DNA from: JAKLKS01 sp964370855
GTDB taxonomy: Bacteria; Planctomycetota; JAJSAM01; JAKLKS01
Direction of reading: 5' to 3'
Assembly (NCBI GenBank): GCA_964370855.1
Contig: CAYJMF010000131.1
Coordinates: 1-11,715 of the forward strand
DNA length: 11,715 nucleotides
The notes beneath the pieces were generated by a model that was given only the letters and a program-made list of their open reading frames with translations, did no database searches and was not told the DNA's origin. Made by a program: the position numbers and the translations under genes. Shown in pieces: positions 1 through 6,709 of this stretch (position 1 is its first letter; every line of letters starts with the position of its first letter).

Positions 1-31
1 GACTGCGTGGAGGCCCTCCCCTCCTCCCCCC

Positions 32-1105
32 CTATCCCTCCAGGCTCCCGCCCCCCGCCCGCGCGCGGAGGGCGCGGTCGATGAGGTCGGCGGCGCGGGC
101 GTAGGCGGCCGCGCCCCGGTGGAAGGGATCGGGGACGTCCCTCCCCTCGGGGTCGAGGACGAGGACCCGCTCCGCGGCGCCGGGGAGGAAGTCGAGGATG
201 GAGTCCCGGTGGCCCCGCTCCATGGTGTAGACGCGGTGGGCCCGCTCGACGAGGGCGAAGGTGAGGCCCCGGCTGCGGTGGGCGCGGAGGTCGGCGCCGC
301 GGCGGGCCCCCTCCCGCACCGACTCCGGGGAGGCGGGGTCCCCGTCCCGGGCGGCGGTGCCCGCGGAGCCGCAGGCGCGGCCGCGGGTGGGGAGGGCGGC
401 GGGGGGGATGGAACGGGCCCCGGCGAGGAGGCGGGCGGCGAGGGCCTCGGCGAGGGGGGATCGGCAGAGGTTCCCGGTGCAGACGAAGAGGATCAGGCGG
501 GCGGCGTCGGCGAGGACCTCGGCGGCGGGGACGGCGCCCTCGCGGAGGACCTCGACGCGGTCCCCCTCGAAGCGGACCACCGTGGAGGGGGCGCCGAGGC
601 GGCAGGGTCCGGCGTCGAGCACCACGGCGTCGAGGTCGGCGGCGAAGCGCGCGGCCTCCTCCCCGGTGACCGCCGGCGGCTCCCCCGCGGCGTTCACGCT
701 GGTGGCGGCCACCGGGACCCCGGCGGCCTCGAGGACGGCCCGGGCCACGGGATCGTCGGGGACGCGGACGCCGGTGAACCCGCCGGCGGGATCCGGGAGG
801 ACGAGGGTCAGGGGGCCGGGGAGCCTCCGGCCGGCCAGGCGGGCGGGGGCCTCGGGGAGTCCGGGGAACCGCCGGTGGAGGGCCTCGACGGAGGGGAGGT
901 GGAGGGAGAGCGGCTTCTCCTCCCCGCGGCCCTTGGCGGCACGGAGGGCGGCCAGGGCCCCGGGACGATCGGTCCGGGCGGCGAGGCCGTAGACGGTCTC
1001 GGTCCGGAAGACGGCCAGCCGCCCCTCGCGGAGGGCGGCGGCGGCCCTCGCCAGGGCCGCGGGGTCGGGGTCCAGGGGGTCGACGCGGAGGATCTCGGCG
1101 CTCAC
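32..1105 (-). CDS. Sua5/YrdC threonylcarbamoyl-AMP synthase fused to low-molecular-weight protein phosphatase
   Basis: This 357-residue protein joins two enzymes. Residues 1-200 match the Sua5/YciO/YrdC family, which makes threonylcarbamoyl-AMP from threonine, bicarbonate and ATP for the t6A37 modification of ANN-decoding tRNAs. Visible marks are RTETVYGLA (34-42; the family usually has PTETVYGLG), K58/R60 and K64 in the basic binding motif, SVNAAG (136-141) and PSTVV (173-177). Residues 203-350 are a low-molecular-weight phosphatase: P-loop CTGNLCRS (209-216) with nucleophile C209 and R215, SAGT (247-250), and the general-acid loop VPDPF with D326. No signal peptide or membrane segment is seen, so it should be cytoplasmic. 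The start is GTG at 1105-1103, with TAGGAT six bases upstream. The gene is divergent from the kinase gene. Separate sua5 and ywlE-type phosphatase genes are neighbours in Bacillus; here they are one chain. Whether the phosphatase acts on phosphotyrosine or phosphoarginine is open, but Leu213 occupies the Thr position associated with arginine-phosphatase specificity. Confidence 0.93.
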   Translation of the reverse strand: MSAEILRVDPLDPDPAALARAAAALREGRLAVFRTETVYGLAARTDRPGALAALRAAKGRGEEKPLSLHLPSVEALHRRFPGLPEAPARLAGRRLPGPLTLVLPDPAGGFTGVRVPDDPVARAVLEAAGVPVAATSVNAAGEPPAVTGEEAARFAADLDAVVLDAGPCRLGAPSTVVRFEGDRVEVLREGAVPAAEVLADAARLILFVCTGNLCRSPLAEALAARLLAGARSIPPAALPTRGRACGSAGTAARDGDPASPESVREGARRGADLRAHRSRGLTFALVERAHRVYTMERGHRDSILDFLPGAAERVLVLDPEGRDVPDPFHRGAAAYARAADLIDRALRARAGGGSLEG

Positions 1106-1111
1106 GACCCC

Positions 1112-1117
1112 ATCCTA
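1112..1117 (-). promoter_or_regulatory. Candidate -10 hexamer (TAGGAT) for the sua5-phosphatase gene, possible leaderless start
   Basis: On the minus strand TAGGAT is followed by exactly six bases and then the GTG start. That is the usual distance from a -10 hexamer to the transcription start, so the mRNA might begin at the start codon. A poor -35 candidate, TTGGGG, lies 16 bases upstream. The same bases could instead be read as a weak ribosome binding site (GGATGGGG). This is pattern-based inference. Confidence 0.35.
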
Positions 1118-1166
1118 CGGGACCGGCGCCGCCCCCCAATCGATCCCGACCCGGTGGGCCTTTCGT

Positions 1167-1172
1167 TACGAT
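1167..1172 (+). promoter_or_regulatory. Candidate -10 hexamer (TACGAT) for the kinase-regulator operon, possible leaderless start
   Basis: TACGAT is followed by six G and then the ATG at 1179, giving the same spacing as in the divergent gene. No good -35 box is visible upstream. A run of six G directly against the start codon is too close to act as a normal Shine-Dalgarno sequence, which favours either a leaderless transcript or a start with no clear ribosome binding site. Confidence 0.33.
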
Positions 1173-1178
1173 GGGGGG

Positions 1179-1918
1179 ATGTCCCCCGAGAGGAACCCCG
1201 GTCCGAACCAGGAGCGCCTCGCGGTCCTCGGCCCCCTCGCCGGGGGCCTCGCCCACGAGATCAAGAACCCCCTCTCCACCATGACCATCACCCTCGGGCT
1301 CCTCAAGGAGGACCTGGAATCGGACCGCGGGGACCTCGGGAAGGCGCTCCGGAGGGTGAAGGTCCTGGAGCGGGAGGTCGTGCGCCTCGAGGAGATCCTG
1401 GCCGACTTCCTCCAGTTCGCGGGCCGCCACCGCCTCGAGATGCGCCCCACGGACCTGAACGGGGTGGTGGCCGAGGTCCTCGACTTCATCACCCCCGCGG
1501 CCCTGGAGAAGAAGATCGAGGTGCGCCACCACCTCTCCCGGGCGGTCCCCCCGCTTCCCCTCGACCGGGACCGCGTGAAGCAGGCGCTCCTCAACCTCGT
1601 CATCAACGCCCAGGAGGCCATGGCGGGCCGCGGCGAGATCCTCGTCCAGACCTCGGTCCGGGGCGGGGCCGTGCGCGTGGACGTGACGGACACCGGCCCC
1701 GGCATCCCCCCCGACGTCCTGCCGAGGATCTGGGAGGCCTACTGGTCCTCCAAGAGGACGGGCACCGGCCTCGGGCTTCCCATCGCCCGGCGCATCGTGG
1801 AGGAGCACGGGGGCATCCTCGAGGTGTTCACGGAGGTGGGGAAGGGGACCCGCTTCACGATCTGGTTCCCGGTCCCGGCGGCGGCCCCCCCGGAACCGGT
1901 CCCCTCCGGGAGGGGCTC

Positions 1919-1922
<4 letters not shown>
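1179..1922 (+). CDS. Soluble histidine kinase without a sensor domain (NtrB/AtoS/ZraS-type transmitter)
   Basis: This 247-residue protein is a bare transmitter. The dimerisation/phosphoacceptor helix contains GGLAHEIKNP with phosphorylatable H26. The ATP-binding half has the N box around N139 and N143 (LLNLVINAQEAM), the G1 box DTGPGI (171-176) and the G2 box GTGLGL (195-200). Only about 13 residues precede the H-box helix, so there is no periplasmic, PAS or GAF input domain and no membrane segment. HEIKNP is typical of kinases that partner NtrC-family regulators, and such a regulator follows directly, overlapping by four bases (GTGA, 1919-1922). It should autophosphorylate on H26 and pass phosphate to Asp62 of that partner. 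The start is ATG at 1179; no longer in-frame start fits the 73-bp gap to the divergent gene. The C-terminal tail (about 233-247) is Pro/Ala-rich and outside the kinase fold. The input signal must come from another protein or from the ATP-binding core itself; this is inferred. Confidence 0.92.
1908..1913 (+). promoter_or_regulatory. Ribosome binding site that fixes the GTG start of the NtrC-type regulator
   Basis: GGGAGG lies five bases before the GTG at 1919, inside the end of the kinase gene. The frame stays open far upstream, so this site, the four-base overlap with the kinase stop codon, and the receiver domain starting at about residue 11 together choose the start. Confidence 0.7.
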
Positions 1923-3304
<1,382 letters not shown>

Positions 3305-3427
3305 GGGGACGGGGTCGCGGATCCCCATGCCGGCCTCCTCCCCTTCCTGCCACTCTGACACGGGCCCCCGTGGAGGGAGCCCTCCCCTGACAGGGTGACA
3401 GGGGCGGCCCCGGAGGGGACCGAGGGG
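3305..3427 (+). other. Intergenic stretch after the regulator gene: weak hairpin and TGACA direct repeats
   Basis: Right after the regulator stop codon is a possible hairpin at 3311-3326 (GGGGTC against GATCCCC with one bulged base and a three-base loop). It has no T-tract, so a terminator role is uncertain. Further on, TGACACGGG (3356), TGACAGGG (3388) and TGACAGGGG (3396) are near-identical direct repeats, the last two in tandem. GGGG-CGG-CCCC (3401-3411) and CCCC-GGA-GGGG (3408-3418) are competing short stems. No gene is seen here. Confidence 0.3.
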
Positions 3428-3456
3428 TTGTTTTGTAACATATTGTAGGATAATGT
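3428..3456 (+). promoter_or_regulatory. Probable dnaK promoter in an AT-rich island
   Basis: A candidate -35 box TTGTTT (3428-3433) is followed by GATAAT (3449-3454, five of six bases of the -10 consensus) at a 15-base spacing. Alternatively TAATGT (3451-3456) sits at 17 bases. The stretch 3428-3464 has 10 G/C in 37 bases, an extreme contrast with the >70% GC around it, which supports a melting promoter. It points toward dnaK and leaves a leader of roughly 100 bases. Confidence 0.6.
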
Positions 3457-3461
3457 GTTAC
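3435..3461. promoter_or_regulatory. 27-bp imperfect palindrome over the dnaK promoter, candidate operator
   Basis: The arms GTAACA (3435-3440) and TGTTAC (3456-3461) are perfect inverted repeats, and ATT/AAT continue the symmetry inward. Ten of 13 base pairs match about a centre at 3448. The arm centres are 21 bp apart, two helical turns, as expected for a dimeric repressor on one face of DNA. It covers the promoter spacer and -10 box, so binding would block transcription. It does not match the CIRCE sequence bound by HrcA or the HspR HAIR sequence as I know them. The binding protein is unknown. Confidence 0.6.
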
Positions 3462-3490
3462 GTTCGAACCCCACTCCCCTCCCTCGGGCA

Positions 3491-3542
3491 CGCTGTTTGT
3501 GAATACCCCTGGCAGCGCCGGAGAGGGACGATCCCGATCCGG
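3491..3542 (+). promoter_or_regulatory. Structured dnaK 5' leader: two abutting hairpins just before the ribosome binding site
   Basis: Hairpin 1 pairs CGCTG (3491-3495) with CAGCG (3513-3517). Hairpin 2 starts on the next base: CCGGA (3518-3522) pairs with TCCGG (3538-3542), then GA faces GA (3523-3524 and 3536-3537) as a tandem G-A mismatch, then GGGA (3525-3528) pairs with TCCC (3532-3535) around a CGA loop. The ribosome binding site begins five bases after hairpin 2. Heat-shock leaders often contain RNA thermometers, but here the ribosome binding site is outside the stems. Folding was judged by eye only. Confidence 0.4.
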
Positions 3543-3547
3543 CCCGC

Positions 3548-3554
3548 AAGGAGG
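3548..3554 (+). promoter_or_regulatory. Strong ribosome binding site of dnaK
   Basis: AAGGAGG at 3548-3554 is a full-length Shine-Dalgarno sequence, 11 bases before the ATG at 3566. It confirms that start: the same frame has no closer alternative, and residues 8-18 already form the first DnaK phosphate-binding loop. Confidence 0.8.
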
Positions 3555-3565
3555 AGTCACCCACC

Positions 3566-5539
3566 ATGGCCACGAAGGCGGAGAAGATCATCGGCATCGA
3601 CCTCGGGACGACAAACAGCGTCGTCGCCGTGATGGAGGGCGGCCAGCCCCGGGTCATCGCCAACAAGGAGGGCCACCGGCTCACCCCCTCCGTGGTGGCG
3701 TTCCTCGACAACGGGGACGTGCTCGTCGGCCAGCGCGCCCGCAACCAGGCCATCACGAACTCCATGAACACCATCTTCTCCATCAAGCGGTTCATGGGCC
3801 GCCGCCACGGCGAGGTGAAGCAGGAGGAGAAGCTCGTCCCCTACGGCATCAAGGGCGGCGAGAACGATCCCGTCCGCGTCCAGATCCGCGACAAGGAGTA
3901 CACCCCGCCGGAGATCTCCTCCCGCGTGCTCCGCGCCCTCAAGGAGGCGGCGGAGGACTACCTCGGCGGCGAGGTCGAGAAGGCCGTCGTCACCGTGCCC
4001 GCCTACTTCAACGACGCACAACGGCAGGCCACCAAGGACGCGGGCCGCATCGCCGGGCTCGACGTCGTCCGCATCATCAACGAGCCCACGGCCTCGGCCC
4101 TCGCCTACGGCCTCGACAAGGAGGGGCGGAAGAACCAGAAGATCGTCGTCTTCGACCTCGGCGGCGGGACCTTCGACGTCTCCATCCTGGAACTCGGGGA
4201 CGGCGTCTTCGAGGTGCTCTCCACGAACGGCGACACCCACCTCGGGGGCGACGACTTCGACGACGTGCTCATCAACTGGCTCGCCGACGAGTTCAAGAGG
4301 GAGCAGGGCATCGACCTCCGCAAGGACCAGATGGCGCTCCAGCGCCTCAAGGAGGCCGCGGAGAAGGCCAAGTGCGAGCTCTCCACGGCCATGACCACGG
4401 AGATCAACCTCCCCTTCATCACCGCCGACCAGTCGGGTCCCAAGCACCTGTCCAAGACCCTCACCCGCGCCAAACTCGAGGCCCTCGTCCAGCACCTCGT
4501 GGACCGCTGCCGCAAGCCCTGCGAGACGGCGATGTCCGACGCGAAGCTGAAGCAGGAGCAGGTGGACGAGGTGGTCCTCGTCGGCGGCTCCACGCGCATG
4601 CCCCTGGTGCAGGCCGCCGTGAAGGAGATCTTCGGCAAGGAGCCCAACAAGTCCGTCAACCCCGACGAGGCCGTGGCGCTCGGCGCCGCGGTGCAGGGCG
4701 GCGTGCTGGCCGGCGAGGTCCGCGACGTCGTGCTCCTCGACGTCACCCCCCTCACCCTCGGCATCGAGACCGAGGGCGGCGTCATGACCCCCATGATCGA
4801 GCGCAACACCACCATCCCCACGAGCCGCAAGCAGATCTTCTCCACCGCCGCCAACAACCAGACCGCCGTGGACGTGCAGGTCTTCCAGGGCGAGCGGCCC
4901 ATGGCGAAGGACAACCGCCTCCTCGGCACCTTCCGCCTCGACGGCATCCCGCCGGCGGCCCGCGGCATCCCCCAGATCGAGGTCGCCTTCGACATCGACG
5001 CCAACGGGATCCTGAACGTCCACGCCGCGGACAAGGGGACGGGCAAGAGCCAGAGCATCGTCATCAAGTCCTCCTCGGGCCTCGCCGAGGACGAGATCAA
5101 GCGCATGGTCCGGGAGGCCGAGGAGCACGCCGAGGAGGACAGGAAGAAGCGGGATCTCATCGACGAGCGCAACAAGGCGGAGACCCTGGTCTTCACCGTC
5201 GAGCGGCTCGTGAAGGACTCCGGCGACAGGCTGTCCGACGAGGAGAAGAAGACCCTGGAGGAGGCCCGGAAGAAGCTCGACGCCGTGCGGGAGAAGGCCG
5301 AGGACGCGGCGGACCTGAAGAAGGCCGTGGAGGCCTTCGAGAAGGAGGTCCACGCCGTCACCGAGAAGCTCTACAAGGCATCCGCCGAGGCGCAGGCCGC
5401 CGCCTCCGCCGGGGGGGCCACGGGCCCCGGCGCCGGTCCCGGGCCGGCCCCCGGGGGCCCCGCCGGGGCCGGAGGCGCCGCGGGCGGGAAGGGCAAGGAC
5501 GAGGGCGTCATCGACGCCGATTTCGAGGTGAAGGAGTAG
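3566..5539 (+). CDS. dnaK: Molecular chaperone DnaK (Hsp70)
   Basis: This 657-residue protein is a full-length DnaK, the ATP-driven chaperone that binds exposed hydrophobic peptides together with DnaJ and GrpE. The nucleotide-binding domain (about 1-387) has the phosphate-1 loop GIDLGTTNS (10-18), VPAYFNDAQRQATKDAG (144-160), INEPTASALAYG (171-182), phosphate-2 loop DLGGGTFD (197-204) and LVGGSTRMP (338-346). The interdomain linker LLDVTPL is at 390-396, the substrate-binding beta domain at about 397-505, and the helical lid at about 506-607. A Gly/Ala/Pro-rich tail (about 608-643) ends in EGVIDADFEVKE, a form of the acidic C-terminal motif. The segment around residues 78-110 corresponds to the insert seen in Gram-negative DnaK. 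The gene stands alone: no grpE, dnaJ or hrcA flanks it here. Control probably lies in the palindrome and structured leader upstream. The stop codon is followed by a weak hairpin and then an artefact-like homopolymer, so the true downstream neighbour is uncertain. Confidence 0.98.
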   Translation: MATKAEKIIGIDLGTTNSVVAVMEGGQPRVIANKEGHRLTPSVVAFLDNGDVLVGQRARNQAITNSMNTIFSIKRFMGRRHGEVKQEEKLVPYGIKGGENDPVRVQIRDKEYTPPEISSRVLRALKEAAEDYLGGEVEKAVVTVPAYFNDAQRQATKDAGRIAGLDVVRIINEPTASALAYGLDKEGRKNQKIVVFDLGGGTFDVSILELGDGVFEVLSTNGDTHLGGDDFDDVLINWLADEFKREQGIDLRKDQMALQRLKEAAEKAKCELSTAMTTEINLPFITADQSGPKHLSKTLTRAKLEALVQHLVDRCRKPCETAMSDAKLKQEQVDEVVLVGGSTRMPLVQAAVKEIFGKEPNKSVNPDEAVALGAAVQGGVLAGEVRDVVLLDVTPLTLGIETEGGVMTPMIERNTTIPTSRKQIFSTAANNQTAVDVQVFQGERPMAKDNRLLGTFRLDGIPPAARGIPQIEVAFDIDANGILNVHAADKGTGKSQSIVIKSSSGLAEDEIKRMVREAEEHAEEDRKKRDLIDERNKAETLVFTVERLVKDSGDRLSDEEKKTLEEARKKLDAVREKAEDAADLKKAVEAFEKEVHAVTEKLYKASAEAQAAASAGGATGPGAGPGPAPGGPAGAGGAAGGKGKDEGVIDADFEVKE

Positions 5540-5549
5540 CCGGAGCGGC

Positions 5550-5583
5550 CGGGCGGGTTCCAAACCCTTACCGGTTTCGCCCG
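5550..5583 (+). terminator. Weak hairpin after dnaK, possible terminator
   Basis: An outer stem CGGGCG (5550-5555) with CGCCCG (5578-5583) encloses an inner stem AAACC (5562-5566) with GGTTT (5573-5577), loop CTTACC, with a six-base bulge on the 5' side. TCGCCCGTT occurs twice in succession (5577-5585 and 5585-5593, sharing one T), so the outer 3' arm has an alternative copy. No T-tract follows, so this is at best a factor-assisted terminator. It starts 11 bases after the dnaK stop codon. Confidence 0.3.
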
Positions 5584-5600
5584 TTCGCCCGTTGAATAGA

Positions 5601-5654
5601 GGGGAGGGGGGGGGGGGGGGGGGGGGCGCCCCCCCCCCCCCCCCCCCCCCCCCC
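5601..5654. repeat. G21-CG-C26 homopolymer palindrome, probable sequencing or assembly artefact
   Basis: GGGGA (5601-5605) is followed by 21 G (5606-5626), C, G, and 26 C (5629-5654). Positions 5606-5649 form a 44-bp perfect inverted repeat; extended to 5601-5654 there is one mismatch (A5605 against C5650). Such a sequence is very unlikely to be stable or readable. It looks like two read ends carrying poly-G dark-cycle tails joined head to head. The right edge of the window ends in the same way. The rest of 5540-5698 holds only the hairpin above and the ABC ribosome binding site. Confidence 0.85.
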
Positions 5655-5680
5655 GATTCCCCGGCCAGGACGAAGGCGAA

Positions 5681-5686
5681 GAGGAG
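5681..5686 (+). promoter_or_regulatory. Ribosome binding site of the ABC ATPase gene
   Basis: GAGGAG lies 12 bases before the ATG at 5699, a slightly long spacing. No promoter is recognisable between the poly-C tract and this site; if the junction at 5601-5654 is false, the real promoter lies on sequence not present here. Confidence 0.5.
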
Positions 5687-5698
5687 TTCCTCCCGAGC

Positions 5699-6709
5699 AT
5701 GTCCGCCATCGAGGTACGCGACCTGGTGAAGGAGTTCGGCCCGCGGCGCGCCGTGGACCGGGTCACCTTCACCGTGGAGAAGGGGGAGATCGTCGGCTGG
5801 CTGGGGCCCACGGGGGGGGGTAAGACCACGCGGCTCGGGAGCCTCACGTGCTCCCTGCCCCCCACCCGGGGGGTGGCCCGGGGCGCGGGCCACGACATCT
5901 TCACGGAGTCCATGGAGGTGCGGCGCCGCATCGGGTACCTGCCCGAGAACGTCCCCCTCTACGCGGAGATGCGGGTCGTCGACTACCTCTGGTTCCGTGC
6001 GGGCCTGAAGCAGGTCCCCTTCCGGGATCGCCCCGCCCGGATCCGCCGGGCCCTGGACGCCGCCCGCATCGGCGACGTCGCCGACCGCGTCATCGGCCAC
6101 CTCTCCAAGGGGTACCGCCAGCGGGTCGGCCTCGCCGACGTCCTCACCCACGACCCCGAGATCCTCATCCTCGACGAGCCCACCGTGGGCCTCGACCCCA
6201 ACCAGGTGCGCGAGGTGCGGGACCTCATCAAGGACCTCGGGCGGGACCGCACCATCCTCTTCTCGACCCACATCATCCCCTGGGTCGAGGAGGTCTGCCA
6301 GCGGGCCATCGTCATCGCCCGGGGCCGCGTCGTCGCCGAGGGGACCGTGGCGGATCTCTCGGAGCGCCTCCGGGAGAGCCTGCTCGCGACGGTGCGCGCC
6401 TCCGTCCCCTGGGCGGACCTCGCCGCCGCCGTGCGGGGGCACCCCGGGCCCCGGGCCCTGGAGAACCTCTCCATGGACGGCGGCCACGAGGGGCGCCTGC
6501 GGTGCCTCTGCCCGGCGGCCTCCGTGGAGGACCTCCGCTCCTTCCTCGCCGGGAGGCTGGGCGGCGCGCTCCTCTCCGTGGAGACCGCCCACCCGCGCCT
6601 CGAGGACTTCTTCCACGAGGTGACCCGGGGCCTTTCGGACCAGGAGTCCGCGGGCGGATCGCCGGAGCGGGATCCCGCGCCCGCGGACGCGGGGGGGGTG
6701 GGCGCATGA
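5699..6709 (+). CDS. ABC transporter ATPase, GldA-like
   Basis: This 336-residue protein is the ATP-hydrolysing subunit of an ABC-2 type system. Visible motifs are Walker A GPTGGGKT (36-43; the family usually reads GPNGAGKT), YLPEN with E83 where many ABC proteins have the Q-loop glutamine, signature LSKGYRQR (135-142), Walker B ILILDE (155-160), D-loop GLDP (164-167) and switch H191 (STH). YLPEN, LSKGYRQR and LDPNQ are characteristic of the GldA-like branch. Residues from about 220 on are a C-terminal domain outside the nucleotide-binding core, ending in a low-complexity tail. It overlaps the permease gene by four bases (ATGA, 6706-6709), so the pair should be translationally coupled. Several normally conserved positions near the Walker A and after the switch histidine carry unusual residues (W34, T38, R45, G47, S48, G62, W195), mostly with a gain of G; sequencing error is possible. 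Motifs remain sufficient for activity. Confidence 0.92.
   Translation: MSAIEVRDLVKEFGPRRAVDRVTFTVEKGEIVGWLGPTGGGKTTRLGSLTCSLPPTRGVARGAGHDIFTESMEVRRRIGYLPENVPLYAEMRVVDYLWFRAGLKQVPFRDRPARIRRALDAARIGDVADRVIGHLSKGYRQRVGLADVLTHDPEILILDEPTVGLDPNQVREVRDLIKDLGRDRTILFSTHIIPWVEEVCQRAIVIARGRVVAEGTVADLSERLRESLLATVRASVPWADLAAAVRGHPGPRALENLSMDGGHEGRLRCLCPAASVEDLRSFLAGRLGGALLSVETAHPRLEDFFHEVTRGLSDQESAGGSPERDPAPADAGGVGA

Noticed and set aside
119..1918. Long plus-strand open frame extending the NtrC-type regulator far upstream (to 1061 residues)
   Set aside because: The upstream part is antisense to the sua5 fusion and out of frame over the kinase, is Gly/Pro/Arg-rich low complexity, and has no domain signs. 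The GTG at 1919 has a ribosome binding site and the right domain boundary.
3509..3526. Sigma-54 promoter suggested by TGGCAG upstream of dnaK
   Set aside because: The expected TTGC-like -12 element is absent at the right distance, and the site lies within the leader hairpins.
3473..3557. Long-range pairing of ACTCC (3473-3477) with the end of the dnaK ribosome binding site (GGAGT, 3553-3557) as a thermosensor
   Set aside because: Only five base pairs plus a weak extension across about 75 bases; easily due to chance in C-rich leader sequence.
3305..3565. CIRCE or HAIR heat-shock operator upstream of dnaK
   Set aside because: I looked for TTAGCACTC/GAGTGCTAA and CTTGAGT/ACTCAAG on both strands and found neither; the palindrome at 3435-3461 is different.
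5601..5654. The G/C palindrome as a real terminator, origin or recombination site
   Set aside because: Pure homopolymer arms and the identical poly-G at the window edge fit a sequencing artefact far better than a functional hairpin.
3557..6616. Minus-strand open frame of about 1000 residues crossing dnaK and the ABC ATPase
   Set aside because: It is antisense to two clear genes, runs through the poly-G/poly-C tract as homopolymeric Gly/Pro, and shows no family motifs. Long empty antisense frames are expected in very GC-rich coding DNA.
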